From Panaeolus papilionaceus (Eukaryota > Basidiomycota > Agaricomycetes > Agaricales): DNA of 18,247 nt. The first letter of the stretch is position 1; each line of letters begins with the position of its first letter. A model generated the notes under the pieces. The model did not search any database, was not told where the DNA came from, and saw only the letters and a list, made by a program, of their open reading frames with translations. Where the stretch lies: the NCBI GenBank assembly GCA_015501605.1, contig JADNRZ010000067.1:1-18247 (forward strand). Reading direction: 5' to 3'. Position numbers and translations under genes: made by a program. Positions 1 to 10,714 of the stretch are shown in pieces.

Positions 1-1500
1 GGCGATGTTAAGAGTGTTGTGGAATAGATACTTGAGTCGCTCGTGTAAGCCACTCATTTAATTCAACTATCTTGTCACTCCTTTACTTCCTTTCTTTTAT
101 CTTAAATGTTCTCGTCATCACCGAACGAGCTCAACGCTCGTACCACTAATCACGCAGCTCGCTCAACCGCGCATCAACGCATCACGCACGCGCGACCGAC
201 CACATCCCAAATAAGGAGCACTCTCACTCTCACCCTTCACCCTTTCCACCACTCGCGACACTTCCAAACTCCATAACTCCAAACAAGACCCCAAGAACGG
301 AATCGAGCGGGTATAAGGGCAAAGGGTCAGCAATTATTTTTATTTTTATTTTTTCACTTCCACTCCTCTCTCCACTATCGCGCTTGGTAGCCTCCTATCT
401 CGTAGATATTCTTCACCTTCGAAACACCCGCTTTCCTTGTAAACTCCCATCACTCCCCTCCATTTCACGTTCTCAATCCCCTATCCGTTCAAAACTCCCA
501 AGTCCCTCCCCTCTCATCGCGCTCCGCTCCTGCAGCAAGTGGATTGACAACCCACTCGAGTCTGGTCAACTCAGCTCAGTGACGCGTTGAGCCAGCGATG
601 TCAAGAGGAGCGACTGGCAGCGGCGAACGTTAGGAGATTCACTTCAATTTTTATTACAACAACATGGACAATTACATAGCGTAGATACATTTCAAATACG
701 TATATTTAGCGAACCCGGGCAGCGCGAGAGCACGCGCGTGCCCAGTACTAGGTACACTCTCGTTTCTCTCATATAGAACAAACCCCCTCTCAACAATACA
801 CTTTACCTTCTTTCTTCCTTATTTCTGTCTGAATTGCGAGAGTACCCCGAGCATTACGAGCCCGAGCTGAGCATCCCCGAGCCGCATCTTCTCTCACCAT
901 CTCACACATCTCGTTCCCTCGCTTGGGAACCACCTTGTTATTTTCTGTACTACACTCGCGACGTCGTCTGTCTATCACTATCCTCACCAAGAGGCACTCT
1001 CCTCTTCCACAGTGTACTCGCTGCATGGAGTAAGTGACAAGTCCTACAATAAAGCGACGAGTAAATAAGTAGGAAAGAAAAAATGAACCTCTTAATACAA
1101 CATCCAAAACCCCACTTCACTTGAGATAAGTTGAGATGAATATACGCTTGGGCTGAGTACAAGTTGCTACCCCGACGCCAAAAAATAAAAGTAAAAAAAA
1201 GGAAGAACGACGACGAGACGAAGGGATAAACACCAATCATGTTCTCCTGCTTGCAATCTTAAAATTATTTTATTTATTAATTTTTGTCCCTTAAACGAAA
1301 ATAAATTGTTTAATTAATCCCCCCAGCCCTCTGAAGAGTCGAACGAACGAACGACCCAATCGCATTCACTCACTCGCGCACTCCAATATATAACGCAGTG
1401 CATCCGACTCTTCTTTATCTCTCGATTTTAACTTAACACCTCCCATCGCTCATTGATACAACCCAACCTAGTACTGCAACGTGTTTTCAACTGAAGAGGG
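1..1500. other. Gene-poor, pyrimidine-rich region
   Basis: No gene is supported here. The plus strand is rich in C and T, with T/A low-complexity runs near 335-355 and 1258-1315. Several overlapping open frames of 67-105 codons occur on both strands (for example 790-1107 minus and 950-1240 minus), but they have no recognisable domain, overlap one another and lack convincing splice context. A GC-rich imperfect hairpin lies at about 716-742 and a TATATAA sequence near 1386-1392. This may be promoter or UTR sequence of a gene to the left, but nothing in the window proves that. Confidence 0.5.
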
Positions 1501-1502
1501 AA

Positions 1503-1702
1503 AAAAAAGTAACTGGCACTGCCATGTTAGTAATTATAGAAAGTGGCAGTGCGATGCTAGATCCGGACAATCATTATCGTGGGTCTCAAAAAGTCGTCCA
1601 CGTTGTGGACGTTGCACGTAATAATTTTCAGGGTTAAAAAAAAAAGTAACCGGCACTGCCATGTTATAATTAATGAAAGTGGCAGTGCGATGCCAGATCG
1701 GG
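1503..1702. repeat. Direct duplication of a ~63-bp motif containing an inverted repeat
   Basis: Two near-identical copies occur at about 1504-1566 and 1641-1702. Each begins with an A-run followed by GTAAC(T/C)GGCACTGCCATG and ends GATGC(T/C)AGATC. Each contains a perfect 9-bp inverted repeat, GCACTGCCA and TGGCAGTGC (1516-1524 with 1544-1552; 1653-1661 with 1680-1688), around an AT-rich loop. The copies differ by a few substitutions and one or two single-base indels. Both lie inside the last ~60 codons of the NACHT reading frame. The intervening segment contains a second palindrome, GTCCAC-GTT-GTGGAC, near 1597-1611. Confidence 0.85.
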
Positions 1703-2750
1703 ATATTCTGCACAAGTTCGCTACCGACCAAGCAAGTACCAACACCATCCATCCCTGCCACAACGTCCATGAGGTATGGAACGGCGCGGCTGAACACTAA
1801 CAACCGCACCGGCAACTCTGCGGTGTCAAATGCCTCTGCGAAAGTGCATAGGATGTATGTTTGCACGGCTTTATCGTCGCATTGGTCTAGACCGTCGAGA
1901 ACAATGACCACTGGCCCTTCTGGGAGTTTGTGTTCGAGTTTGAGTCTCAAAAGTGGTTGAATGATGAGCTGATCGAGCTGCGTTTCGAGGTTGAAGCGAA
2001 TAAATGCTGGGTCGTTTCGAATAGCGAGCTCCAAATTGTCGCGAATGGCTGGCATCGTTTTCCAGAGTTGATAGGCAATCGTCGAGATGAGAAGTCGTCG
2101 TCGGCCTAGGTCCGGGTGTTGTTGCTTGAAGAAGAAACTCAAGGGGACCGCTGAGAGTTCCTTTTTTGCCAAGCGTCTACATAACGCCCTTGCCATCGTC
2201 GACTTGCCGCTTCCCCGAGGCCCAAAGACGAATTTGATTGCGTTTTGCGATGAGAGAGGGCCAGAAGCCCACGCCACGAGGTTGTCCACGATCAAGTTTT
2301 GAGCTTCATCAGGCAACCTTGGCTCATTGCACTGCTCGTCCGAGTCGTATGAAGCACCTGGTGCAATTAGTTGGCTAAGTATCTTCATCGCTGTACGAAA
2401 AAAAATCAGTTGGAGAGGGGTGCGTAGTTAGTGTAGACACGCACGTTTGGTGCCACTGTGGCAGTATGTGGAATTGTACTGGTGAATCACGGGTTTTGAA
2501 ATCACTCCGCTTGTGATGATTGCCGCCATTCTTTTTGCTACGAGGTCTTGGTCGCTGGTGGAGGAGTCGTCTACCAGAAGGTCGTGTGGGAGGTAGGGGA
2601 GAAAGCAAGAATAAGCTGGTCAGTCCGACTGCATGTTCACTGCACCGCCATGTGTCATTTCTTACCTCCATTTCCAAAAACATGTGTCGAGTTGTTTTGT
2701 ATAAAGTGACCGCTCAATACAATCAAGTTATTGCTCATTGGCGTCTCCAT
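1534..2750 (-). CDS. NACHT-type NTPase (STAND family), C-terminally truncated
   Basis: My model joins 2750..2666, 2615..2445 and 2390..1534 (370 residues). The introns are 50 nt (GTAAGA..CCAG) and 54 nt (GTGCGT..TACAG), and both keep phase. The start at 2750 has an in-frame stop just upstream and an AGCCATGG context; a second ATG at 2738 is possible. The N-terminus has the short variable segment seen in mushroom NACHT proteins, then a linker K-I-L-S-Q-L-I-A-P-G-A-S-Y-D-S-D-E-Q. Walker A GPRGSGKST is at about 142-150, Walker B VVIVLDGLD at about 246-254, and a sensor-like V-F-S-R at about 284-287. Such STAND NTPases usually continue for hundreds of residues into repeats; here the frame ends soon after the core, in duplicated DNA, so the effector/repeat half is missing. 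In fungi the family is linked to non-self recognition and programmed cell death. It may be a decaying gene or a short NTPase-only version. Confidence 0.82.
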
Positions 2751-3850
2751 GGCTTAGAGTTGTGATTGTGTTCTTGGTCTACGAGCGTATTCTAGTATGT
2801 AGCGATGATAGACGTAGGTAGTGATATGTCAATGAACAACGACGATGAGCCGTGGGTTGACAATGCAGTGAGTGCAGTGCAAGGGAATGAGGGGTTGAAA
2901 CGTGCCCAACTCGGGGCTTGTGCAAGGCCAGTCTATCAGCGCTATGGAATGCTCATGTCTCAAAGTTGTTGTGTATCGTGAGGCATGGCTATTTCATGAA
3001 GTCGGTACCTTGAATTATAAGTGAGAATCGTAGTCTTTGTTATTGTTCCAGCTACATATCTACTTGCAGCGTTGGGAGTAGATGCATCTTATGACGGGTC
3101 CGCCTATTTTTGACAGGTACACAGTCCTAGTGAGTTCAACTACGACGACGCGCACAGGTCGAAATCAGCAACCAAGGCGTCGTTGCTCAAATCAACCCCT
3201 AACGTCGTTCACTCAGTTGTCAGGGCAGAAAAAATTCATATAAAAATCCAAAATGTATTTCAACATTCAATCAAACAAAATGAATGCAGATGAGAAATGT
3301 CCAACCAAACCTCGACGAATCGCATCTGAACGACACAATCCGCCATTAAAGAAAAGGTCCAGTCAAAATTCAATCTTTGCCCCCTTTCCCCTATCCATCA
3401 CCCACGGAAAAAGAGTGACGTAGTGAATAAGGGGCATGGTTGGTTCGTCGACGACGCGCCACATAAGACGGTTCGCAAGATGGTTCGCGCAAACACACAA
3501 AACAAGGATAGCAAACGAAACTCCAACCCAACAGACCCCCCCGCCAAAATAGGCTCCAGCACCCATCCTTCTCCATCAGCGGCAATCCCAATCAAATAAC
3601 CTTTGACCATCGACACCGTCCGACGCTTCTACCCACAAACCACCGGCAACTCATATGCCGAAATATCTCAGTTCTACTCCCCCCCCCCCCCCCCCCCCCA
3701 CCACGCGCCGCAAAGATAAAATGACACCCCACTCACCCATCACTCGAACTTGCGTGCGTTAAAATCATGGAAGTCATGTGTCATTCTACAAAGAAACATA
3801 ATCGGCTAGAAAAACAAGTAGAAAGACCCGCGATCGACTGAATGGACAGT
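2751..3850. other. Intergenic region between NACHT and RPL10 genes
   Basis: I see no supportable gene. It should hold the NACHT promoter at its left end and the RPL10 3' UTR at its right end (just below 3851). Overlapping minus-strand frames of 66-72 codons at 3363-3616 look like chance frames. The only conspicuous feature is the poly-C run at 3679-3699. Confidence 0.5.
3679..3699. repeat. Homopolymer tract of 21 C
   Basis: An uninterrupted run of 21 C (G on the minus strand) lies about 150 nt downstream of the RPL10 stop codon. Long mononucleotide runs are prone to length errors in sequencing, so the exact count is uncertain. Confidence 0.95.
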
Positions 3851-4801
3851 TTATGCACGGAGCTGGTTGCGGAGGTTGGTCTCCAAGTTGCCCTTGGGGC
3901 GGATGAATTGGAGGTAAGCACCATCCCTAGAATAGCGTCGTCAATAACAGGTTCAAGAAGAGATTATGTGAAGATACGCACTGGAGAACCCTCTTCTCCT
4001 CCTTCAACTTGAGGTAGTCACCCTTCTCGACATTGGTGAAACCCCACTTCTTGGAGACGATGATCTTCTGTCTTCCAGGGAACTTGTAACGGGCACGGCG
4101 GAGAGCCTCCATGATGACGGGGGCGTTTGCCTCCTTGCAACGGATGGACATGATGACCTGTCCAATGTTGACACGGGCGACGGTACCGTAGGGCTTACCC
4201 CAAGCACCACGCATACCAGTTTGCAGCCTGGGCGAAGATTAACCGAATATCAGTCATCATGTCTTATTAATAAACTTAGGGCTGACAGAGCACACCGGGG
4301 CGCATGATTCCCGAAGGTCTGTCACCGAGGTAATGACGCCGGACGACGGGAACGCATGGGCCACCTAATGAACTCCCCCAATACGAAAGCGCACACTCAC
4401 CTATCAGCACCAGCGCAACTCAACATCTTGTTGATACGGATAACGTGGAAGGGGTGGACACGGACACGCAAGTGGAAGGAATCCTTGCCGCTGGTCTTGG
4501 TGACGTACTTGTTGGCACAAATACGGGCAGCTTCCAGGGCTTCGGATGAGAGCTGTTCGTACTCATCGGAGACGAGATGGCAGCAGAAGGGGAACTCGTC
4601 GACGTTGGCGCGCTTACGGCCAAGATCGAAAATGCGGATCTGGTAGATGGAAGATAAAAATGATAAAATATTAGGGGCATTTAAAATCATAAGCAAGGGG
4701 CAAGTGCGCACCTTGGGGTCGGGAACACCACGGTTATACCTCGACTTGGGGTATGGCTTGTTCTTGCAGTAGCGGTAGCAGCGAGCGGGACGGCGACCCA
4801 T
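3851..4801 (-). CDS. RPL10: 60S ribosomal protein L10 (uL16)
   Basis: Four exons, 4801..4712, 4639..4401, 4227..3982 and 3926..3851, give 216 residues, the normal length for eukaryotic uL16. Introns are 72, 173 and 55 nt with GT..AG ends and consistent phases (0, 2, 2). The start reads [20 protein letters not shown], followed by the I-R-I-F-D-L-G-R-K block, the [19 protein letters not shown] block and, across intron 2, L-Q-T-G-M-R-G-A, then K-F-P-G-R-Q-K and S-K-K-W-G-F-T. All are hallmark segments of the family. uL16 sits near the peptidyl-transferase and tRNA-binding region of the large subunit and is added late in 60S maturation. A CTATTTCCAG acceptor nine bases before the ATG, with a GTGAGT donor near 5169, suggests a 5' UTR intron of about 360 nt (inference). 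Confidence 0.97.
4228..4400 (-). other. Long RPL10 intron 2 with a stable stem, possible intronic snoRNA
   Basis: This 173-nt intron is about three times the length of the others in the window. It contains a 7-bp perfect stem (TGACAGA 4283-4289 with TCTGTCA 4318-4324), an internal loop and an inner CGGG/CCCG stem (4296-4299 with 4310-4313), which resembles one hairpin of an H/ACA guide RNA. In the sense direction an ANANNA-like element follows, but no well-placed ACA box is obvious. Ribosomal protein introns often host snoRNAs; this one is only a candidate. Confidence 0.25.
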
Positions 4802-7800
4802 TTTTTATCTGGAAATAGACAATAGTCAGTCGAAATTGTTCAAAATGTGTTCATGATTTTAATGGAGCGAAAATAAGGGGGAGGAACTCTTGAAATGAAA
4901 GAAAAATGCTCCAAGTGGGGTCGTACATGGACAGAGTTTAAGGCAAGTCCAGTGAATGGCAGCACCGTCGCATGATCTGATCCATTGCAGTTGCACTAAT
5001 TCTGTCCGCTTCGTCCAGACCAATCCTCCTTTCCCTAGCCTGACCTCATCCAATGTCATCTCTCCCCATCCATCCACCCAAATCCTTCAAACCATCCCAA
5101 AATACATCCAAACGTCTCCAAAAGCTTCATATTCCAACATAAGACCAGAAAAACGACAGGGAGACTCACACTTTTAGTGGTACAACGACGTGGGTTTGGG
5201 GGGACGGGGAATCGATGGCAACACTGTTGGACGACTTGCCCTTTTGTATTTGTTTGGTGGTGTTGGTGAGTCAGGTGGCTGTGCCTAAGAATGATGGTGA
5301 GTAAGCAGATTTGGGTGATGACTGAGGACAATTGCGTCATTGGCTTGGTAAACTGGTTGGTCAGTTAGGGGCTGAGCACTCCGGAGGGGAGGTGATATTA
5401 ACATTAGGTCGCAGTGTCGGGCTTGGTCTTGGTGTTAGAGCACGTACACATGCAGGAGTGTGAGTAGATACTTTGGTTATAAGACACGAACTGCTTCAAC
5501 TCATGATACACTGGCAGCAACAGTCCCCCCTGTCATCATACTGAGGCGCAACTCGGACTTGCAACAGACAGTGCTTACAGATCTTAGAGACGGTACCGAC
5601 GCGGAGCCGTCAGCAAGAGACCAGAGATGACTCGAACCGTGGTCAGCCGTTCTTCTTGGTGGCGCCGTCGCACCAACGGGGGAGCGCACCTCAACATGCG
5701 CCGCACGGTATACCTCGGGACCAACCGCTCAACACCCATGCTGAGTATTGCCTCGCCAATTGATGACATTCATTAAGCTTTGGAAGGAGGATTGATAAAA
5801 ATTGCCTGGCTCGCTGTGGACACCCCGTGTCGAAAGCTGCCTTGAATGTGGTCAGAGTACATCCATTATATTATGCGGATGGCTTTGCCTAAACCCGCCT
5901 CGGGGATAGATTCTTTGGGCCCACGAGCATCACCAAAAGAAACCTCCCATTTTTAGCCATGGTATTATAGTATTCTGTGTACATCAACTCGGTATTCTGT
6001 ATCAAACTATATTGCGTGCAAGTCAGTCAACAACGCCTCTTCTCGATACTACTTTCTGATGACGCACACAACCGAAATCGCTCGCTAGACTCTCGCTACC
6101 GGCTAACCCCGTCGCACTCGAAGCCTATCTACCCTCACTTGTGATGAGAAGCCGCTCGAACCGTGGTTTGAACAGGTCAACTCACTTCGATGGCGTGATA
6201 CACACACGAACCCTCAGTGAAGGTTAACCCAGGGCACGTTCCCATTCTGGATCAGCTAAGTGACCTAGCAAGCTAGAACCCTACGCAGATCAACCTTATC
6301 AAACGCACCTGCCTACTTATCCTCCGAGGACAAGTTCGTGATGCACTCTTTTTCCAGAAGACATGCATATACATACGCTTTGCCTGGACTCGAGCCTTGT
6401 TTATGATGCAAGGCATCACGAGAACGGGGATGAGGCAATTGTCGCACCTCTTTACTTCGTCACATGAAAAAGGGTTCGCGGATCCCAGCTTTTATCACAG
6501 CCTTTTTAAGACGACTGAATACAATTCCTGAGTGAGATGATTACAGAATCGTTCATCAACCACTCATCCCGAGTCAACATTCTGAATACGCATGGACTAT
6601 ACAGCAGAGTGTATGCAAACCACGCTTGAACCCCAAAACCCTATCTGCATTCATTTGACAAGTCATTACCGCCACCTACCGCTCTATCGCACCTCACCGC
6701 GGTATAACACCACATCCAGCTCTACACATTCAGAGGCAATGCCCTACGGCAACACATCACATCCCGTCTTATTTTCGGCCACGACACACCAGAAGCCGAA
6801 TCCCGCAATGTCCCCACCTTTTGAGTACAATGACGCGGGGGATCCTCTTCGCTTCTTTACACAAGGGTGTCTACATATCTAGACCTCACCTCACCCCTTC
6901 CGCACCTCCCACAGAGTAAAATGACAACCTTGTTTGTCATACGTTTTCGAAGGAGGGTGGGAGGCGATTCCAATTCAGGAACAAGCCCAACCTACTTCGA
7001 AAACCCTGTCGAAGGCCGTTGATATGTGCTTATCAGTGATACAACAGGTCTAGGCTGACAGGAGTGATCAGACAGATGATCAGACAGTGTTGGGAGAAAG
7101 GTTGTGTTATTAAAGCCTAACAGGCGGAGGGAGGAAAGAACAGAAAGAAAGAAGAGTTGGATATGTCGGACCCCAGAACACTGGAGACTTAGCAGGTCAT
7201 TTAGTTGCCTGGGACGTAAGAGTGTATACTAAGTCACGGTGCCCTGCCAATATTGGTGTAGTATCAAACGAACCGCCAAGTCTACTGGCTCAGTTCAACC
7301 CATAACATCGCCCACCAACCACGAACTGATAACACCATTCCATGAACCAGGGGACTTAGCAAGGACATAGCACGCACCACACCCGCATGACAAAGTATGT
7401 AAAAACCTTATGTAGACGACGTTCAGCATCCCATTTACTATCTCGTAACCCGGGAAGCCTCACCACCTCTTGTCATCCATCCCTGTCGCTTCATTCCCAG
7501 CATCCAGCCACAACGCCAACATAAACATCTCACATGTAATACTATATCGCAACACCCACAAACCCAATATATGCACCCTCCCTGACAAGCTGCTACTGGG
7601 GTTCCATCAGGTCGTGATAAAGATAAGTATCAGAACGCCTGAATGTAGCCTATTTGAATACCCGCACCGCCCTCCTCGTTGTCCGCTGACCCTTTCATGT
7701 CTGACGTCCAGTGATCACTACAATTTCAAGGGTCGAATCCCAAACGATCGAGTCCACAAGTCCTCAATTGTCAACCGGTGAATGTTTCACCTGATTCGAA

Positions 7801-8589
7801 ATGAGAAAAGTGACGAAAGGCAGAGCATGCGCCTGTGGTGCTCGACTCATTGTCGTTTGGTATCTCAAGAGTATAATTTTCGTAACTTCATCAGCTGGTC
7901 GTGGGTTGTGGTCATGGAGCAACGCGTGATTCCTCTTCTGATAGCTCAATTCAAATTGTCGTAAGGAGACTTGAACTTCTGAAAGGTCTGGTCGCGAGAT
8001 CGAAGAACCTCTTTCATAAGTGAGAGATAGGGCTTAAGGGAAACACTTACATACGTATGTACCACAGAACATTCTGCTCAACGCGAGTGGAATACAATTG
8101 ATATAACCGCCCAGTCCATGTGTCCTCCACTACTTGTCCATTCGACCTCCATTGCATCATAGAGCACACCCATCCTTGAAAACACATTCCCGGCCAATAG
8201 ACCATCTCTTCAACGGTAATTAAGCACGTCAGAAACTGAGATCCGACCGTATCTTGCATTTAATGCACAGGGTTAAGTGTCAACGAACACGAGTCCTGGA
8301 TGGTATGAGGCATTTTACTGCATTGAACACCTCATTCAAGGAATTCGCAAGGGTCGACGGGTGGCACACTCAACCCTGCCCTCCGATAGACCCTGAAGCC
8401 ACATGGTCGATTGATTGCTGACGATGGCGGGGGATCGGAGTATGATTTTATAGGTCACAGTCTCGTTTTTTGGTTTTTTTTCTCCCCTTGAGTTCGACAA
8501 GCCGTCGCGCGAAAGAGGATGGTAACTGCGGCTATCACATCCTACAAGGCCTCCTGCCAGTTGATTGCAAAGCAAGGCCAATTGATATG
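4802..8589. other. Long gene-poor region
   Basis: The left ~400 nt should be the RPL10 leader and promoter. Beyond that I find no recognisable gene. Isolated open frames exist: 5584-5769 minus (61 codons), 6592-6882 plus (96), 7470-7781 plus (103), 7764-7949 minus (61) and 8047-8259 minus (70, ending near a GTATGT sequence that could be a splice donor). None has a recognisable domain or a chain of compatible splice sites that I could establish, so I do not call them genes. The 8047-8259 frame is the most protein-like and could be an exon or relic. A short tandem duplication, GATCAGACA(GAT) twice, is at about 7066-7087. Confidence 0.45.
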
Positions 8590-8661
8590 TCTCTGTTAGT
8601 ATATCGGTTAGTACACGCGCCTGTCACGCGCGAAAGCTGGGTTCGACTCCCAGACAGAGAG
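8590..8661 (+). tRNA. trnD-GUC: tRNA-Asp (anticodon GUC)
   Basis: The 72-nt sequence folds into a complete cloverleaf. The acceptor stem is TCTCTGT/ACAGAGA (7 bp, perfect) with discriminator G at 8661. The anticodon stem CGCGC/GCGCG encloses loop CTGTCAC with anticodon GTC. The T stem CTGGG/CCCAG encloses TTCGACT. The D region TTAGTATATCGGTTAGTA matches the eukaryotic tRNA-Asp pattern and supplies the A box; GGTTCGACTCC is the B box. There is no intron. It should be an active RNA polymerase III gene. The nearest T5 run is 8709-8713, unusually distant. Confidence 0.95.
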
Positions 8662-8681
8662 ATAGTCCATTTGATCATGAA

Positions 8682-8713
8682 TGATCCTGGACGCAGGACA
8701 GGATCAGCTTTTT
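8682..8713 (+). terminator. Stem-loop followed by T5, downstream of tRNA-Asp
   Basis: A perfect 8-bp inverted repeat, TGATCCTG (8682-8689) and CAGGATCA (8699-8706), with a 9-nt loop is followed by GC and five T. It is the first T5 run after the tRNA, so it is the likely Pol III stop. Pol III needs only the T-run; any role of the hairpin is inference. Confidence 0.45.
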
Positions 8714-9780
8714 GTGTCACGTGAGCATGCCAGCACTTCACAATCATCGCGCGTCTCGTCTCTCTACTTTTACTATCACCTCTCCGTATGCCCGAGCATC
8801 GTTTCGGTGCTCTATTCTTTCATTTATTTATTCTTATTTTTATCCCACCCACCATCTCCCTTGTCTATAAGTGCTAGAAGCTATTCATCCATGTACTTCT
8901 AATTTATCAACTCCAACGCATCAATGACTTATTCAGATAAGGTAATGGCAGCTTTGCCACTTTATCGTTATCCCTCCAATACTCCCTCCTCGTTGTCATT
9001 GTCGTTGTCGGTTGTGTCTCCAATGGCACTTGTCAATATCACGACTGCATAGTGAAACGACAAGTAATTTTTTATCCCATCTTCCGCCGTGCGTATTACA
9101 TTGTCTAAACAGATCTGTCTGTCCTTCAGGTGTTTTCTATTGCTTGATAATGTTATCCAATTTCCGCGCGGTAATTTTCCTGTACTAACACATTACACGA
9201 TATCTGAAAGGTTGTCCTTGATCTGACAAGGCTGTATTTAATTTATTTATTTACAATTCTCACCCTTTATTGTATTTATTTTATTTTCTACCATAGCCAA
9301 GTTTGACGGACGGTAGGTTAGAGAGCCGAATGGACTTGGTCTTGGGGGTGCATCCGTCCTCGTCCATCGGCTCTCGCCCCGGCGAAGGGGTTGACTCTTT
9401 GGTCACCCCTTCTGCCTCTCCCACATTCATACCTACCTCCCTCAACTGGCAAGCGGAGTGGAAAACAAAAAGAATTTTTACGTCGATGTTTTTCCGTAGT
9501 TTGTTGATACTATCTGATTCGTTAAAGTGACATCGCCGAATTGTACCAAGCTGTCAATATTTAGCCAAGACTCTCAGTTATGGTGTCTAATTTTCCGGGA
9601 GGTCATCTGGTGGAAAATAATTAGTCCTTCGAGTGGTGGATGAGAATCTACGGCACTTAGTAGCCGCTTTTCGTCTTGGAGATCAATCATACTTCGAAGT
9701 TGCTCCGAAAGTTCTTTCAGTATTAAATAAGAGAATCATCAGGCTTAGAATGACATGCTCGTTGATGTGATACCGCAACG
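8714..9780. other. Intergenic region upstream of the GH11 gene
   Basis: There is no supportable gene. T-rich stretches lie at 8817-8845 and 9236-9290. The 9303-9530 open frame (75 codons) overlaps two strong hairpins and is probably not coding. A TATTAAATAAG sequence near 9719-9730, about 55 nt before the GH11 start codon, may be its TATA-like element. Confidence 0.45.
9321..9416. other. Two adjacent strong hairpins (candidate structured RNA or element end)
   Basis: Hairpin 1: GAGAGCCGAATGGAC (9321-9335) pairs with GTCCATCGGCTCTC (9362-9375), 14 bp with one bulged A and a 26-nt loop. Hairpin 2: GGC..AAGGGGTTGAC (9381-9395) pairs with GTCACCCCTT..GCC (9402-9416), about 13 bp with small bulges and a 6-nt loop. 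They are separated by only five bases. I recognise no RNA family. Confidence 0.6.
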
Positions 9781-10513
9781 ATGTACTTCAAGGTCTCCCT
9801 CGCCGTATTCGTAGCGTCAATCTCCGCCTGCGCTGCCTCTCCAGCACTATCAAGACTTGCAACGCGTGCAATTACGCCGAGCAGTACCGGCGTTCATGAC
9901 GGATTCTTCTACTCATGGTGGACAGATGGAATGGGAAATGCTACGTACAAAAATGGACCTGGCGGCTCGTACTCGGTGGATTGGACTAATAGCCAGGGTA
10001 ACTTCTTTGGTGGAAAGGGATGGAGCCCCGCTTCTGCTACGAGGTGCGTCGTGTTGCACTGATAGCCTCATAGCCACGTACCGTCTACTCATAATCGTTA
10101 CACAGAACTGTCAACTACAAGGGTACATTCGAGCCCGGAGCCAACGGCTACTTGAGTCTCTACGGCTGGAACACAAAAACATGGGACGATTACTACGTTC
10201 TCGAGTCCTACGGGACATATAACCCTGTAGGCAGCAGCCGCTTGAAGGGTACGATAACCTGCAACGGCGCGAACTATGATGTTATCGACGTTATCCGCAT
10301 CCCCAGGGATTAGAGCCGATTATACACCACTTCTACTCCATTCGCAATCCCAAGCTGCCAGTGGGACATGTTAGTGGCACTATTGACTTTGCGTGTCATG
10401 TTGCCGGGTGGGAAAGCTTTGGTATGAAGTTGAAGTCGCTGGACCAGCATGCGCAGATTATGGCAACGGAGGGGTATTTCAGCAGCGGCTTCTCGAATAT
10501 TACCGTATTGTGA
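9781..10513 (+). pseudogene. GH11 endo-beta-1,4-xylanase, secreted, frameshifted
   Basis: Exon 1 is 9781..10043, a 62-nt intron follows (GTGCGT..ACACAG), and exon 2 starts at 10106. The protein opens with a signal peptide ([20 protein letters not shown]), then GH11 landmarks: [26 protein letters not shown], and Y-V-L-E-S-Y-G-T-Y-N-P with the nucleophile glutamate near residue 121. After Y-D-V-I-D-V-I-R-I the frame meets TAG at 10311. The family sequence resumes in another frame from about 10328 (H-F-Y-S-I-R-N-P) and runs through W-E-S-F-G-M-K-L to A-T-E-G-Y-F-S-S-G, including the acid/base glutamate, ending in TGA at 10511-10513. The gap holds about 50 nt where the family needs about 60, so at least two indels are present; no plausible intron restores it. 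GH11 enzymes cut xylan in plant cell walls. Either a recent pseudogene or, less likely, an assembly error. Confidence 0.88.
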
Positions 10514-10714
10514 TGGGATGCAACCACCAGCTGGTGAGCGGGATTATCCAGTCGTTCGTAGTGTCTTTTATTACCTATTGTACAAATCTGAATCAAACGT
10601 AGATTCCCCAATTAACTTAATGCTTTCAGTATCCGGCAGTCGAAAAATCGACGCAGAGATAGGCTACCAGCGAGATGCGGAGCAGTTAGCCTGACATTCC
10701 GCAATTAGAATTCA

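Noticed and set aside
790..1240. Overlapping minus-strand frames of 105 and 96 codons
   Set aside because: They overlap in different frames, contain no recognisable domain and lie in low-complexity pyrimidine-rich DNA.
5620..5660. B-box-like GGTTCGAGTCA on the minus strand suggesting a tRNA (a similar CTCGAACCGTGG recurs near 6158)
   Set aside because: No cloverleaf could be built around either copy; no matching A box or acceptor stem.
7470..7781. 103-codon plus-strand frame as a gene
   Set aside because: No domain, signal peptide, splice partners or composition different from surrounding non-coding DNA could be shown.
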